Source of the DNA: Lachnospiraceae bacterium
GTDB lineage: Bacteria; Bacillota_A; Clostridia; Lachnospirales; Lachnospiraceae
NCBI GenBank assembly: GCA_024683935.1
Contig: JAIKXV010000123.1
Location: forward strand, 62,001 to 126,000
DNA: 64,000 bases
Direction of reading: 5' to 3'
In this document: positions 43,711-53,015 of the stretch, in pieces
How the letters are laid out: every line of letters begins with the position of its first letter
Position numbering within the stretch: the stretch's first letter is position 1
The notes under the pieces: model-generated
Told to the model about the DNA's origin: nothing
Databases searched by the model: none
The model's input: only the letters and a program-made list of their open reading frames with translations
Made by a program: the position numbers and the translations under genes

Positions 43711-46700
43711 TTACCCAAAGCTCACATTGACCTTGTGCTCGCCGTTTCGTACCACCATGAAGGGCGTCACTTCAAGGTCTGAAATATCGGTTTCGTGTTC
43801 TCCGTCCTTATCCACATAATTTGCGATAATGACGGTCTTTGATATGACTGCATGGGTCTTTACGGCCCCAAGTCTCATCATTATCTGGGATTTTTTCGGT
43901 ATCACTCCTATCTCCCAGCCGTTGTCCTCTTCATTGCTGACAGGATCGAAATACTTGTAAAGCGAATCCTTGTACATATTCTGCACTTCAAAGCTGTCAT
44001 CCAGGTTCTTTACCTCAGCCCATACGGAAACCGAAATGCTTACAAATATGGGCTCCACAATGTGCAGATGCTCCTCCGAATAGGTTATCGACGAATGTTT
44101 AAGCAGGTGATCCTTCAATTCACCGGAGATCCGGTGGAAGGAGAAGGAGCCGTCCATAAAGTCACGCATCAGCAGCACGAAGGAAATATCCTGGTCATTA
44201 TGCTTTCCGTTTATAGTCTTCCAGGGAATGCAGGCAACCTTGTCTATACTGTCGGAGTAATTGAGGATGGTCCACTTATAGTCATTCATCGTAACCAGCC
44301 TGCCGCGTCCGTAAATAATGTTGGCGCCGCGCCTCAGGGCCTCCCTGACGGTCTCGGGATTCGATCCGCCGTACGCCCTGACGGGATTCACCACATTGTC
44401 TATATAGAGCTCTGTTCCCGCGACCTCATTTATCCTGCCTGCGGCCACATTGCCGTCGCTTCCGTCGCTCAGACGTACGCGAACCTTGAATGAAATATCG
44501 TCTACAACTCTGGGGATATCGGCTTTTATCCCGTCAGCGAAGATTATCTCGTGGCTTACCCTGTCTATCACATAGACCCTTCTGCCTTCCTTATCGAGAA
44601 AGCTTCCGGTCTCATCCCACTTCACATAAGCCGCACTGATATTTCCGAGAACATCATATTCGACGCGGATACGGTCGCAGTCTTCAGCCTGTATCCTCTC
44701 TATCTCCTCTTCGGATATCGTGTCCTTCTCATTTACCCAGACTTCAGCATCCAGTATATGTCCGTTGGGAAGAGGGAAGTGCATATTCGGAACCGCTTCC
44801 GTCATATAATAATTCTCTTCGGAACCGGTAATGATATTTGATACATTTACCACATTGAGGAGCACCCTCTGTATCCTTGGCAGGAAGAGCCTGCTCTCAT
44901 TCTCTGACTGGTTCCGCTCCCTCCTGATCCTTATCCAGATGCGCCTCTTTTCCTCCAGCGTTGTAAACTGCATATCCGAGGGGGGCATGAACATTACGAC
45001 TCCGGACCTCGAGAAATCATAGGTCTGATCCACGACCTTCATTCTCTTAAAGCCCTTATATGTGGCATATTCAAAGCAGCACTTCAGCCTGCTGGTATTC
45101 AGTACATCGGAGAGCTCGAAATAGAGGCTGACCGGTCCGGACTCCATCTTTCTGTCGAAACCGAGGTACAGTCCGTCCCTGCTGTATTTTCCTCCCGACA
45201 TCACGATAAAGCTCTTATTCCCCTTCATGTCGAGGGTGATGTCCTTTTTCTTCGTGCCCGCGAGGAGATAGAGCTTCTCCGGCTGCACAAAATGTCCCTG
45301 ATAGGAGAAGGAGATCTTCACATTCGAAATGATCGGATAATGGTGCATGCCGGGGCGGAGAAAACAGTTATCGGACTTCAGGAGCCGCATCCTGATGCAG
45401 CGTCCCGTGTACGCTCCGCTCTGAACCGAAACCCAGTCACTTGGACAGATGAACTTTATCTCATGATCTCCGGCCTTTGCCTCTCTGAAAAGTCCGGACA
45501 CATCCCCTATGGTATGGAGCTTTCTCCAGCCCATGCCGTTAAAGTATTCCAGGCCTATCTCATCCGCATAAGCATCAGCGGGAATATCCGAAGGAATGAC
45601 CTTCGGCTTTTTCTTTATTATCTTAAGGCTGACCTCTTCCTCCTGCCTGGTGAGGTAAAGTCCCTTTTCCTGGAATGAGGTGCTGAAGGATATCGTGATA
45701 TAGGCTCCGGCCTTTGAGAAATACACGTCCTGTCCAAGATAACATTCATTATAGACTGCCAGCGTATCGGTAAAGGGAGCAAAGCGGTCGGTATCCATAT
45801 CGGTACTGCCGTCATTTACATAGTCAAGGCCTCTTTCCCTGCCGGATGAGCTTAAGGTGATATCATCAAGCTCCACATCATCCTTTACCTTGTCCATGGC
45901 TTCCAGTACCACGACAGCATATTCCTTTGAACCAAGGGCGAATTTTCTGTTCTCCTTACTCTTAATAAGCTCAAAGGTCTCCTTGTCGGGAAGGAGCTTT
46001 ATACTGTCAAATTCCCGGAACCCATCCTTCGTATAATACCTGAAACGGTATTCCCTGCTTAATATCTTTTCATTCAGCTCCTGATTTCCGCTTAAGCGGA
46101 TGTATATCGGCTCATCCTCCAGATCAAAAACAGACTCATGATACAGAATGAGCGCACTTTTCGCGATATTTCCCTCTTCGGAAAAGAGGACAAAGGGCCT
46201 TATCGAGCTCCGCACCGTTTCATCGGAATTCGTGCGTTCCTCTTCCCCCGAAGATGCCATTTCTACGGTATTTTCTTCCTCTTCCTGCTCTTCCTCTTCT
46301 TCTCCCCTGATCTCTGTTCCCTCAATAAGGGGAGGGCTCTTGAAATCTCCGAGCAGGGGAACCAGGGTTCCGTCCTCGCGGTCCGTCATAAAGGCATCCC
46401 TGATCACGGAGTTCGTAACATATATCTCCCTGTCAGTCTCAAAGATCACCGGTTCATCGACTCCGACGGTGTCCGCCACGAGCCTCGTACCCTTTCTCAC
46501 AGTGGTACCCGGAACGGAATTCTCTATGAGATTAAACTGCACCATGCTTCCCGCAGGCTTTGCGCTCTTCAGGGAAATATCCAGCATGTTGATGAATTCC
46601 GCATGATACCTCTCCATCATGCGGTTCACCAGTCCCACATTCTCCTGCATCTGGAGAGAGAAGATCTTTGCAATGGCAGAACCTATGTCCGGATCACTTT

Positions 46701-46791
46701 CCGAAAAATGCCACTCAGGAGTGTACTGCCTCGAAAGATCATGTATTCTGTTTTCTATGTCCTGAACGGAGCTGTCATAGATCTTCATCAT
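43711..46791 (-). CDS. Baseplate J-like wedge protein, longer (Afp11-like)
   Basis: 1026 residues. The N-terminus EWHFSESDPDIGSAIAKIFSLQ is the usual start of these proteins, and the C-terminal J-like region (about 800-960) begins RRGANIIYGRGRLVTMNDYKW. An acidic low-complexity insert (about 160-195, many E) and several beta domains lie between. It should form wedge dimers with the shorter J-like protein and contact gp25. Its start overlaps the gp25 gene by 17 bases. Confidence 0.9.
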   Translation of the reverse strand: MMKIYDSSVQDIENRIHDLSRQYTPEWHFSESDPDIGSAIAKIFSLQMQENVGLVNRMMERYHAEFINMLDISLKSAKPAGSMVQFNLIENSVPGTTVRKGTRLVADTVGVDEPVIFETDREIYVTNSVIRDAFMTDREDGTLVPLLGDFKSPPLIEGTEIRGEEEEEQEEEENTVEMASSGEEERTNSDETVRSSIRPFVLFSEEGNIAKSALILYHESVFDLEDEPIYIRLSGNQELNEKILSREYRFRYYTKDGFREFDSIKLLPDKETFELIKSKENRKFALGSKEYAVVVLEAMDKVKDDVELDDITLSSSGRERGLDYVNDGSTDMDTDRFAPFTDTLAVYNECYLGQDVYFSKAGAYITISFSTSFQEKGLYLTRQEEEVSLKIIKKKPKVIPSDIPADAYADEIGLEYFNGMGWRKLHTIGDVSGLFREAKAGDHEIKFICPSDWVSVQSGAYTGRCIRMRLLKSDNCFLRPGMHHYPIISNVKISFSYQGHFVQPEKLYLLAGTKKKDITLDMKGNKSFIVMSGGKYSRDGLYLGFDRKMESGPVSLYFELSDVLNTSRLKCCFEYATYKGFKRMKVVDQTYDFSRSGVVMFMPPSDMQFTTLEEKRRIWIRIRRERNQSENESRLFLPRIQRVLLNVVNVSNIITGSEENYYMTEAVPNMHFPLPNGHILDAEVWVNEKDTISEEEIERIQAEDCDRIRVEYDVLGNISAAYVKWDETGSFLDKEGRRVYVIDRVSHEIIFADGIKADIPRVVDDISFKVRVRLSDGSDGNVAAGRINEVAGTELYIDNVVNPVRAYGGSNPETVREALRRGANIIYGRGRLVTMNDYKWTILNYSDSIDKVACIPWKTINGKHNDQDISFVLLMRDFMDGSFSFHRISGELKDHLLKHSSITYSEEHLHIVEPIFVSISVSVWAEVKNLDDSFEVQNMYKDSLYKYFDPVSNEEDNGWEIGVIPKKSQIMMRLGAVKTHAVISKTVIIANYVDKDGEHETDISDLEVTPFMVVRNGEHKVNVSFG

Positions 46792-47251
46792 ATTCGTAAT
46801 ATCCGCTGTTCATTTCATCATTTATGATATCTGCTTCTACTTCTTCCTCCTCGCCGGCTCCCCGGTCGAGATAGAAGGGAAATACCATATTATCCCTGGT
46901 ATTGCTTCCCGCCACCATGTACTCCAGATTGATAATGATCACTCCCTGTCTCTGCCTGAAATCTGTCGTTATCTCCAGGTCCGAGATACGGGGCTCCTGA
47001 TCCCTGATGGTCTGGGTAATATCTCTTTTTAAGATGGACATCATGGTAACCGAAGTATCCATAAAGGTATAATTCATGATGTCACTTCCGAAATTCGGGC
47101 GCACCAGCCGCTCTGACCTCTGTGTCATCAGGATCAGATACAGTGATTCTTTAACTGACATATTTCCCGAAACCGTCACGAACCTGCCTGTTGCCGGATC
47201 CACTGATACGGGAAACTTACAGCCCGTGCCTAAAAATCTGTCATCTGCCAT
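46775..47251 (-). CDS. GPW/gp25 baseplate protein (Afp9-like)
   Basis: 158 residues. The gp25 core spans about 5-120: LGTGCKFPVSVDPATGRF, RSERLVRPNFGSDIMNYTF and the conserved EP-containing segment IRDQEPRISDLEI. gp25 bridges baseplate wedge and sheath start. The last 25 residues are an acidic tail. Overlap with the longer J-like gene indicates coupled translation. Confidence 0.93.
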   Translation of the reverse strand: MADDRFLGTGCKFPVSVDPATGRFVTVSGNMSVKESLYLILMTQRSERLVRPNFGSDIMNYTFMDTSVTMMSILKRDITQTIRDQEPRISDLEITTDFRQRQGVIIINLEYMVAGSNTRDNMVFPFYLDRGAGEEEEVEADIINDEMNSGYYEYDEDL

Positions 47252-47286
47252 GTTTTCCTACCGTTACCTTTTATCTTTAAATAGAC

Positions 47287-48195
47287 TTAACCAAGCTTGA
47301 TGGGCGTGCCGGAAACCTGTACGGCTCCGTTGCTGGAGAGCTTCACCATGGAGCTTCCTTCCACGGTGACATTAACTCCCTTAAAGTCCGCCTTGCCCTG
47401 GCTTTCATAGCTCATGCTGTCATCGGTCTGCACCGTGAACTTCTTGGACTTCAGGGTAACCGCGCCGGTATCCCCGTTCATCACCAGGGAAATATTGTCT
47501 CCCACCTTGATCGTGAGCTTCTTTGCCGCAGTGACCTCGATATGCCCCTTCTCTTCATCCGTGGATAAGCGGACAAAATTCTTCTTTTCCTTATCGGATA
47601 CCTCTATCAGCTTCTTCTCATTGTCGAGGATGATATGGTGTTTTTCCAGGGCGGTTACTACGGTTATCTTGTCCTTTTCACCCGGGGTCTCGCCGCCGCC
47701 CTCATTATTATCGTCTCCGGCAACATCCTCAAATATAATGGAATTGCCGTTCTTCGTAACTATCTTCTTGTATTTATTCTTCTCGTCCTTGCTCTTGGTA
47801 AGGATCTTGTCATTCTTTTTCGGGATGCAGCCTACAATATAAGGTCTGTCTATATTTCCCTGCTCAAAGATCACGAGAACCAGATCGCCTATCTCGGGGA
47901 TAAAATAGTGTCCCCATTCGGATCCCGATGAGGGCATGATGACCTTCGGCCAGAGAATGCGGGAATTATCGGCCTCATTCTCTTCTCCGCCGGCACCTCC
48001 GGCACCACCTCCGCCACCGCTCTCATCCTTTACCTCCTCACGGGATAAAAGGATAACGCAGACACGCCCCGGCATATTCTCGTCATAATTCTTGACGACC
48101 TTCCCGAGCATCACTCCCATTATCCTGGAGTCACCGGTGTCGGTCTTCTCTATCTGTTTTTTTGATACTTCCTCTATAATGTCAAATATTGCCAT
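47287..48195 (-). CDS. Spike protein with gpV/VgrG-type OB fold (Afp8 C-part-like)
   Basis: 302 residues. About 25-130 is the baseplate assembly protein V / VgrG OB-fold region (GVMLGKVVKNYDENMPGRVC, GHYFIPEIGDLVLVIFEQGN, RPYIVGCIPKK), with a glycine-rich insert (ESGGGGGAGGAGGEENE near 57). The rest is repetitive beta typical of the spike beta-helix (KLTIKVGDNISLVMNGDTGA, TVEGSSMVKLSSNGAVQVSG). It forms the central spike with the gpD-like protein encoded just upstream; in Afp the two are one protein. Confidence 0.9.
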   Translation of the reverse strand: MAIFDIIEEVSKKQIEKTDTGDSRIMGVMLGKVVKNYDENMPGRVCVILLSREEVKDESGGGGGAGGAGGEENEADNSRILWPKVIMPSSGSEWGHYFIPEIGDLVLVIFEQGNIDRPYIVGCIPKKNDKILTKSKDEKNKYKKIVTKNGNSIIFEDVAGDDNNEGGGETPGEKDKITVVTALEKHHIILDNEKKLIEVSDKEKKNFVRLSTDEEKGHIEVTAAKKLTIKVGDNISLVMNGDTGAVTLKSKKFTVQTDDSMSYESQGKADFKGVNVTVEGSSMVKLSSNGAVQVSGTPIKLG

Positions 48196-48202
48196 TTACT
48201 GC

Positions 48203-49360
48203 TTACTTTCCTACGGAATTCGCCGAGCCCTCCAGGATCATCCTGTAGTCTCCGTTTCCCACCACGTGTCTCACCCGGGTAAGATAAAAATCATTGTCTA
48301 TAGGTTTTCCGAAGCCCTGAAGTGTGATAAATCTTCCGGGCACCACCTCCGGCACGCCCACAAACTCCGCATTCAGGCTTCCCAGCCTGTAATCTATGCT
48401 GTCCATCAGATACTGGGCTCTGTAGCCCGCGTCCGCCTTGTTTTTGGCAGTGGGATCTATATACACAAGGGACTGCTTCTCAACCAGGGGCTTGGCCTTA
48501 TTTCCTATTGATATCTTGGAAGTGGCCTTTTTCTTGTCGCCGAGGTACTTTCCTTCCTCCATGTCGATATTTCTGACTTCCACAGACCTTACGATACCGC
48601 TTATGTCATAGCCTGCATCCATGGACCGGAGCCCCGAATATGGGCTCAGGGTTATCAGGGAATTCGTATTCTTTCTGGCCTCTATAAAGTACAGGTTTCT
48701 ACCGATGATAAAGAATTCAAAATTAAATTTCTTCGCGGCCTTTACTATAAACTCATAGTCGCTTTCTTCCACCATCTCCACCCTTCTGTCGGTGGTACCC
48801 TGCTCATTCTCCGCCTCCTGCTTGTCAGGAGTATCGGTTACGTTGATGGTGGTAAAATCCTGCTGTTTATCGTCCTTCTGGGTCAGGAAAACATTCTCAT
48901 TCAGTATCTCCTTCACCGCTTCCGAATAGCTCTTGGCTTTGAGCCTCCTGGATCTCCGGTTCGCCATCATGAGTCCCTTCGCATCCATACAGGTTAGCTC
49001 CACTGAAGGTAAGCTATCCACATAGGGGGGCGGAATAACAAAATGCACTCTGGCAATAAATCCCCTGAAGATCTCCCTGGCAGTGGTGGAATAGCCGGCA
49101 TAGATTATTATAGTGGATCCTAAATACAGAAACTGCTTGACCTTATCAATATTAAATACCCTGTTGTCCGGATTGTAGGGACCCACCAGCGTTACGGTGG
49201 CTATACCCGCTTCGAATCCGCAGGTCTGCTCCACATCTATCGCGGTTACGAGGAGAGGCTGCTCTTCGTCAAGCTCTGTTCCGTCTATGATAAGCTTTAT
49301 CAGCGGATACTGAAAATCCTCGTACTGTTCACTTAGATCACTGAATTTTAAATCTGACAT
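48203..49360 (-). CDS. Spike hub protein, gpD / VgrG N-terminal type
   Basis: 385 residues. Matches the late control protein D family: beta-barrel hub domains with ATVTLVGPYNPDNRVF, YAGYSTTAREIFRGFIARVHF, ESDYEFIVKAAKKFNFEFFI and the closing YLTRVRHVVGNGDYRMILEG. It forms the trimeric hub joining tube to spike. Seven bases separate it from the gpV-like gene, so hub and spike are split here. Confidence 0.9.
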   Translation of the reverse strand: MSDLKFSDLSEQYEDFQYPLIKLIIDGTELDEEQPLLVTAIDVEQTCGFEAGIATVTLVGPYNPDNRVFNIDKVKQFLYLGSTIIIYAGYSTTAREIFRGFIARVHFVIPPPYVDSLPSVELTCMDAKGLMMANRRSRRLKAKSYSEAVKEILNENVFLTQKDDKQQDFTTINVTDTPDKQEAENEQGTTDRRVEMVEESDYEFIVKAAKKFNFEFFIIGRNLYFIEARKNTNSLITLSPYSGLRSMDAGYDISGIVRSVEVRNIDMEEGKYLGDKKKATSKISIGNKAKPLVEKQSLVYIDPTAKNKADAGYRAQYLMDSIDYRLGSLNAEFVGVPEVVPGRFITLQGFGKPIDNDFYLTRVRHVVGNGDYRMILEGSANSVGK

Positions 49361-49365
49361 AATAT

Positions 49366-50244
49366 TTACAGATTCAGAAGATTTCCAACCTTCTGCTCTG
49401 CCTTCACATAACTCCTGCTCTTATTTAACTTGAATGCCTTCTTGTATCTCTCCTGCCAGACAGCGAGGGAATTCGGATACATTTCCTTGTCGGCGCACAT
49501 AATGGATAGATCCACAGAGGCTCTCACCGGTTCGCCGGTAACATTAAACATCGTATAGGTAGCACCCACATTCCTTAATATCCCCGAGTAATTGAATTCA
49601 CCCCAATGGAAGGTGATCAGTCTTGTAAAACGGTTACGGAGTGCCGAAATAAACCCCTCTACCTGCTTCTGCACCGTGACCTGCTTTTTGCCGAGACCGG
49701 TCATTACTCCCTTTGCTATGCCTGTTCCAACTGCTGTTGGCGACAGGTTCATCTTGTCACTCATAAAGGCGTCCTGGGGATCACAGCTGTCAAAAAGGAG
49801 ATTGACGCTCAGGCTTATCGTGGTATTTCCCACTGAATAGGATGCACTCCGCTCTTTGCCGTGAGCACTGTAATCCAGCTCCTGTATCAGTCCTCCCGAA
49901 TGGCCGGAAAGCTGCAGTGTTGTCGGATTAAACTGAACCATGAAAAGTCTTTTCTGTGCACCTGTAATACTGTCAACCTGCTCGTCACTCACTATATCAG
50001 CGGAAACTCCCGCCATATCCTTCATCGCATCTGACATAAGACCTTTATTCATCATAGTCTGCTGTGAATCGGGGGATCCAAGGGAACGAACAGACACAGA
50101 TTCCGCCGAAGATCCCTGTATATCCAGAGAATCATACAGAAGAAAGTTCGCTCTGTGCCGGACATCGACAATCTCGATTATCGCCTTCTCTATATTGCCG
50201 GTATTTCCTACTACCGCATCTTTAACTACTGACAATGCACTCAT
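49366..50244 (-). CDS. CIS tube/adaptor protein (Afp7-like), second of two
   Basis: 292 residues. The CIS_tube pattern is clear: FMVQFNPTTLQLSGHSGG, SLSVNLLFDSCDPQDAFM, RLITFHWGEFNYSGILRNVG, TYTMFNVTGEPVRASVDLSI. These proteins connect the inner tube to the hub; many carry a C-terminal LysM, which I do not see. It ends KVGNLLNL, like the LLNL end of the paralogue upstream. Confidence 0.85.
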   Translation of the reverse strand: MSALSVVKDAVVGNTGNIEKAIIEIVDVRHRANFLLYDSLDIQGSSAESVSVRSLGSPDSQQTMMNKGLMSDAMKDMAGVSADIVSDEQVDSITGAQKRLFMVQFNPTTLQLSGHSGGLIQELDYSAHGKERSASYSVGNTTISLSVNLLFDSCDPQDAFMSDKMNLSPTAVGTGIAKGVMTGLGKKQVTVQKQVEGFISALRNRFTRLITFHWGEFNYSGILRNVGATYTMFNVTGEPVRASVDLSIMCADKEMYPNSLAVWQERYKKAFKLNKSRSYVKAEQKVGNLLNL

Positions 50245-50252
50245 CTGTCCAC

Positions 50253-51122
50253 CTACAATTTAAGGTTCAATAAACTGTTATTAGTAGCCTTGCTGAAAAT
50301 ACTGGCTCCGCCTGCCTTATCCGTAAAGGTCATTTCAAAGGCCTTAATCCAGTAGCTCTCATCATAATTAAATTTCTTTTCCATGCCGACGGCCGCATCG
50401 CTTCCGTCTCCCTGTCTTATCTGTATGCCGAGCTTTCCCCTTATGGGATAGCCCTTTTTATTAAACATCGTATAAGTGGAATTGACCTGGATCACCTCTC
50501 CCCTGAAGCAGAGATCACCCCAGAAAAAGATCACATGCCTTGCCTGCTCGATAGTAAGAAGCGACATCAACCCGTCCATCTGCTCCTGTACACTGTACTT
50601 CCTTTTGACAACACTGGAGACAGTGTTCTTGATATTTGATATGGAAGCATTGGTTAACGGATTGTCTCCCAGCATAAAGGCGTCCATATTGTTCGTGTCG
50701 TCAAAAAGTATCTCAAAGCTTAAAGTCGTGGATGACGGTGCATCATGCTTCTGCAGCTGGGTAGCACTCGCATCTCCGCTGTACTTGTACTGCCGGCCCG
50801 CAGATGTATCCAGCCTGAGGGAGGTAGGATTATACTGCACCTCCAGGGCGATATAGCCGTTTCCCTCAGCTGCATCGGCAACATCCGAATAGGTGGCAAC
50901 AGCCTTTCCCTTAAGGGAGGCCTCCGCCTTCTTCATCAGCTTATCCTCGACCTTTTTAATATCTTCAATGGCCGTAAGAACCTCCGGGGGCGGTTCTTTT
51001 TTTTTGGTATCAAGAGCCCTTATCTGCCCAAGCGAATTAACGGCTCTTATGCAGAGAACCGCCTTATTTACGCCTCCGGTCACGCTCCGGCCTAAGTTCT
51101 GAAAAAGTTTTCCCACTGCCAT
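50253..51122 (-). CDS. CIS tube/adaptor protein (Afp7-like), first of two
   Basis: 289 residues, a paralogue of the next gene: EVQYNPTSLRLDTSAGRQY, LSFEILFDDTNNMDAFML, RHVIFFWGDLCFRGEVIQVN, TYTMFNKKGYPIRGKLGIQI, and the end NSLLNLKL. The two may stack as successive rings between tube and hub. Nothing catalytic expected. The gap to the next gene is eight bases. Confidence 0.85.
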   Translation of the reverse strand: MAVGKLFQNLGRSVTGGVNKAVLCIRAVNSLGQIRALDTKKKEPPPEVLTAIEDIKKVEDKLMKKAEASLKGKAVATYSDVADAAEGNGYIALEVQYNPTSLRLDTSAGRQYKYSGDASATQLQKHDAPSSTTLSFEILFDDTNNMDAFMLGDNPLTNASISNIKNTVSSVVKRKYSVQEQMDGLMSLLTIEQARHVIFFWGDLCFRGEVIQVNSTYTMFNKKGYPIRGKLGIQIRQGDGSDAAVGMEKKFNYDESYWIKAFEMTFTDKAGGASIFSKATNNSLLNLKL

Positions 51123-51129
51123 AACTTAT

Positions 51130-53013
51130 CTATATCCCTCTTCTGCTCTTTTCATTTCTCAGACGCTTTTCCAGCTTATTCATAACCTGCTCGGAAATAA
51201 TGCCCATCTGGGAGCGTACTCCCCTGTTTACCATTTCCTCAATATCCGTAAGCTCCTCATTGGTAAAGGATGTTGTGGTGGTGTTGACAATATTCCGTGT
51301 CTCCGTGCCTCTCTGCTCCGAGATCACGTCGTCGTTCTGCCTGTTCACCCTGGTCCTCATATTTTTCCTGAGTTCGTCTATGTTCTCCCGGATCTCCTCC
51401 ATATCAATGGTGGTATTCTCCCTGAAGACCAGCTCCTCCTGCCTTTCATACGTTTCACTGATCTCAGGCCCGGGAGCGCTTTCCTGCCTCTCCTGGAACC
51501 TTCTTATCTCTTCCGCGGCTTCCTCCAGATTGTTATTAATTACATTAATGTTTTCCGGAGCGAGGGTGGGATTATCCATATAGTTCTCTATGACATTGAA
51601 TATCTCGCCGGAATTGTCGGGAAAGATCCTTACTATCTCCCTGAACAGCCTGTCTCTTCTCTCTTCTTCGTCCGTATCCTCTTCATCGAACATACTGACG
51701 AGATCCACATTCCCTTCCAGGACTTTCAGTGCCTCTCTTCTGGTTCTGTCAGCCCCTCCGGCTTCTGTATCCGGTCTTTCAAAGCTCTTCACGAGAGACA
51801 TCATCTGCTGATATTTCTCTACATTGCTGAGGTTCTTTTCATTCAGACGGATAAGCTCTCTTTCTATCGACACGGCTTCGTCTGCCGGCTGCTCCCCTGC
51901 CCCTTCTGCCTCCGTTTCGGGGAAGACGATGGCAGCGCTTTCGGTATTATTGTAGATTTTTTCTACAGAACCGCCCGATACCCTGTCCTCTTCCGAGATA
52001 AAGGATATCCTGCGGAAGAGATTCTCAGAGGAATTATAGATCACATTCCTGAAATCAAACCAGCGGCTGCTGTCGCCTGCATTCCTCTCAAAGCTGTTGC
52101 TTACGAGATTTTTCACTATATCCAGGAAAAGGGCGCTTCCCAGTTCCTCTGTCACATTGATATCGGTCTTTTCGGCGTTTAAGAGCTCCCGCTCGTAAAC
52201 ATTTCCGCCTCTGTATATATAGTTATTGATCCTGTCCCCGCTTTCAACGGGTTCGGTAACCGTCTCTTCGGTGATGCTTTCGCTCTCCGTACTCTCCCGG
52301 TAGATAAGCTCCGCGCCTTCACGGAGATAATAATCGCTTATCCTTTCGGCAAGTATCGTCCTTGCCGCATCATTCTGCCCTGTAACGGCAAATTCATTGA
52401 AGCTTATGCTGTTCTCGTTAACACTCCGGTTAAAATTGGAAACTATCTGATAAATGGCTCCGGTTTCCAGCCTCCGCATTATATTCTCTGCGAGATAGAG
52501 ACTCTCGTCTCTCTCTTCAATGCTGTTCACCCTGTTTATAAGGTTCAGGAGCTCATTATTTACCCTGTTCCCCTCAGTAATGGTATTTCCGAGAAGGAAC
52601 ATATTGATGAGCCTGTCCTCTTCCCGGCTTTCATTCACTATCCTCCGTACCTCGTTCATAAAGGTGCGGTCGTCCTTTATCCCAATCTTATGGAGGACGT
52701 CGGTTATATAGGCTCTGTCCTGATAGGTGAGGTGCGCGTCTGCGGAAACCACTATCCTGTTCAGGACATTATTTATGATCTCAAGCTTTTCCTCATTATG
52801 GCTGTTTATCACCGTATTTCCGGAAACAGTGGTGAGATCCCCTTCTGCGAGATAAACCTCGGTGGGAGTATTCGCCATATGCAGCAGCTCCTCCGAACCT
52901 ATATCCCGGCCTATAAAGGAGTAATTGCCGCTTATCCTGTCATAAAAGCCCTCATGATCGTGGACGAAGTCCCTGCGGCTCTTTATTTCAATAGGTGCTC
53001 TTAGTTTAAGCAT
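51130..53013 (-). CDS. 627-residue helical unknown protein, candidate tape measure or internal protein
   Basis: No family recognised. Almost entirely predicted helix with many N, E and R residues; the first 60 residues are more polar and mixed. No signal peptide or membrane helix. The last ~100 residues form a coiled coil (MEEIRENIDELRKNMRTRVN ... VMNKLEKRLRNEKSRRG). It lies between the second tube gene and the tube/adaptor pair, where Afp and phage clusters place length-determining or internal proteins. No other tape-measure candidate is visible inside the cluster. This assignment is inference. Confidence 0.55.
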   Translation of the reverse strand: MLKLRAPIEIKSRRDFVHDHEGFYDRISGNYSFIGRDIGSEELLHMANTPTEVYLAEGDLTTVSGNTVINSHNEEKLEIINNVLNRIVVSADAHLTYQDRAYITDVLHKIGIKDDRTFMNEVRRIVNESREEDRLINMFLLGNTITEGNRVNNELLNLINRVNSIEERDESLYLAENIMRRLETGAIYQIVSNFNRSVNENSISFNEFAVTGQNDAARTILAERISDYYLREGAELIYRESTESESITEETVTEPVESGDRINNYIYRGGNVYERELLNAEKTDINVTEELGSALFLDIVKNLVSNSFERNAGDSSRWFDFRNVIYNSSENLFRRISFISEEDRVSGGSVEKIYNNTESAAIVFPETEAEGAGEQPADEAVSIERELIRLNEKNLSNVEKYQQMMSLVKSFERPDTEAGGADRTRREALKVLEGNVDLVSMFDEEDTDEEERRDRLFREIVRIFPDNSGEIFNVIENYMDNPTLAPENINVINNNLEEAAEEIRRFQERQESAPGPEISETYERQEELVFRENTTIDMEEIRENIDELRKNMRTRVNRQNDDVISEQRGTETRNIVNTTTTSFTNEELTDIEEMVNRGVRSQMGIISEQVMNKLEKRLRNEKSRRGI

Positions 53014-53015
53014 GT

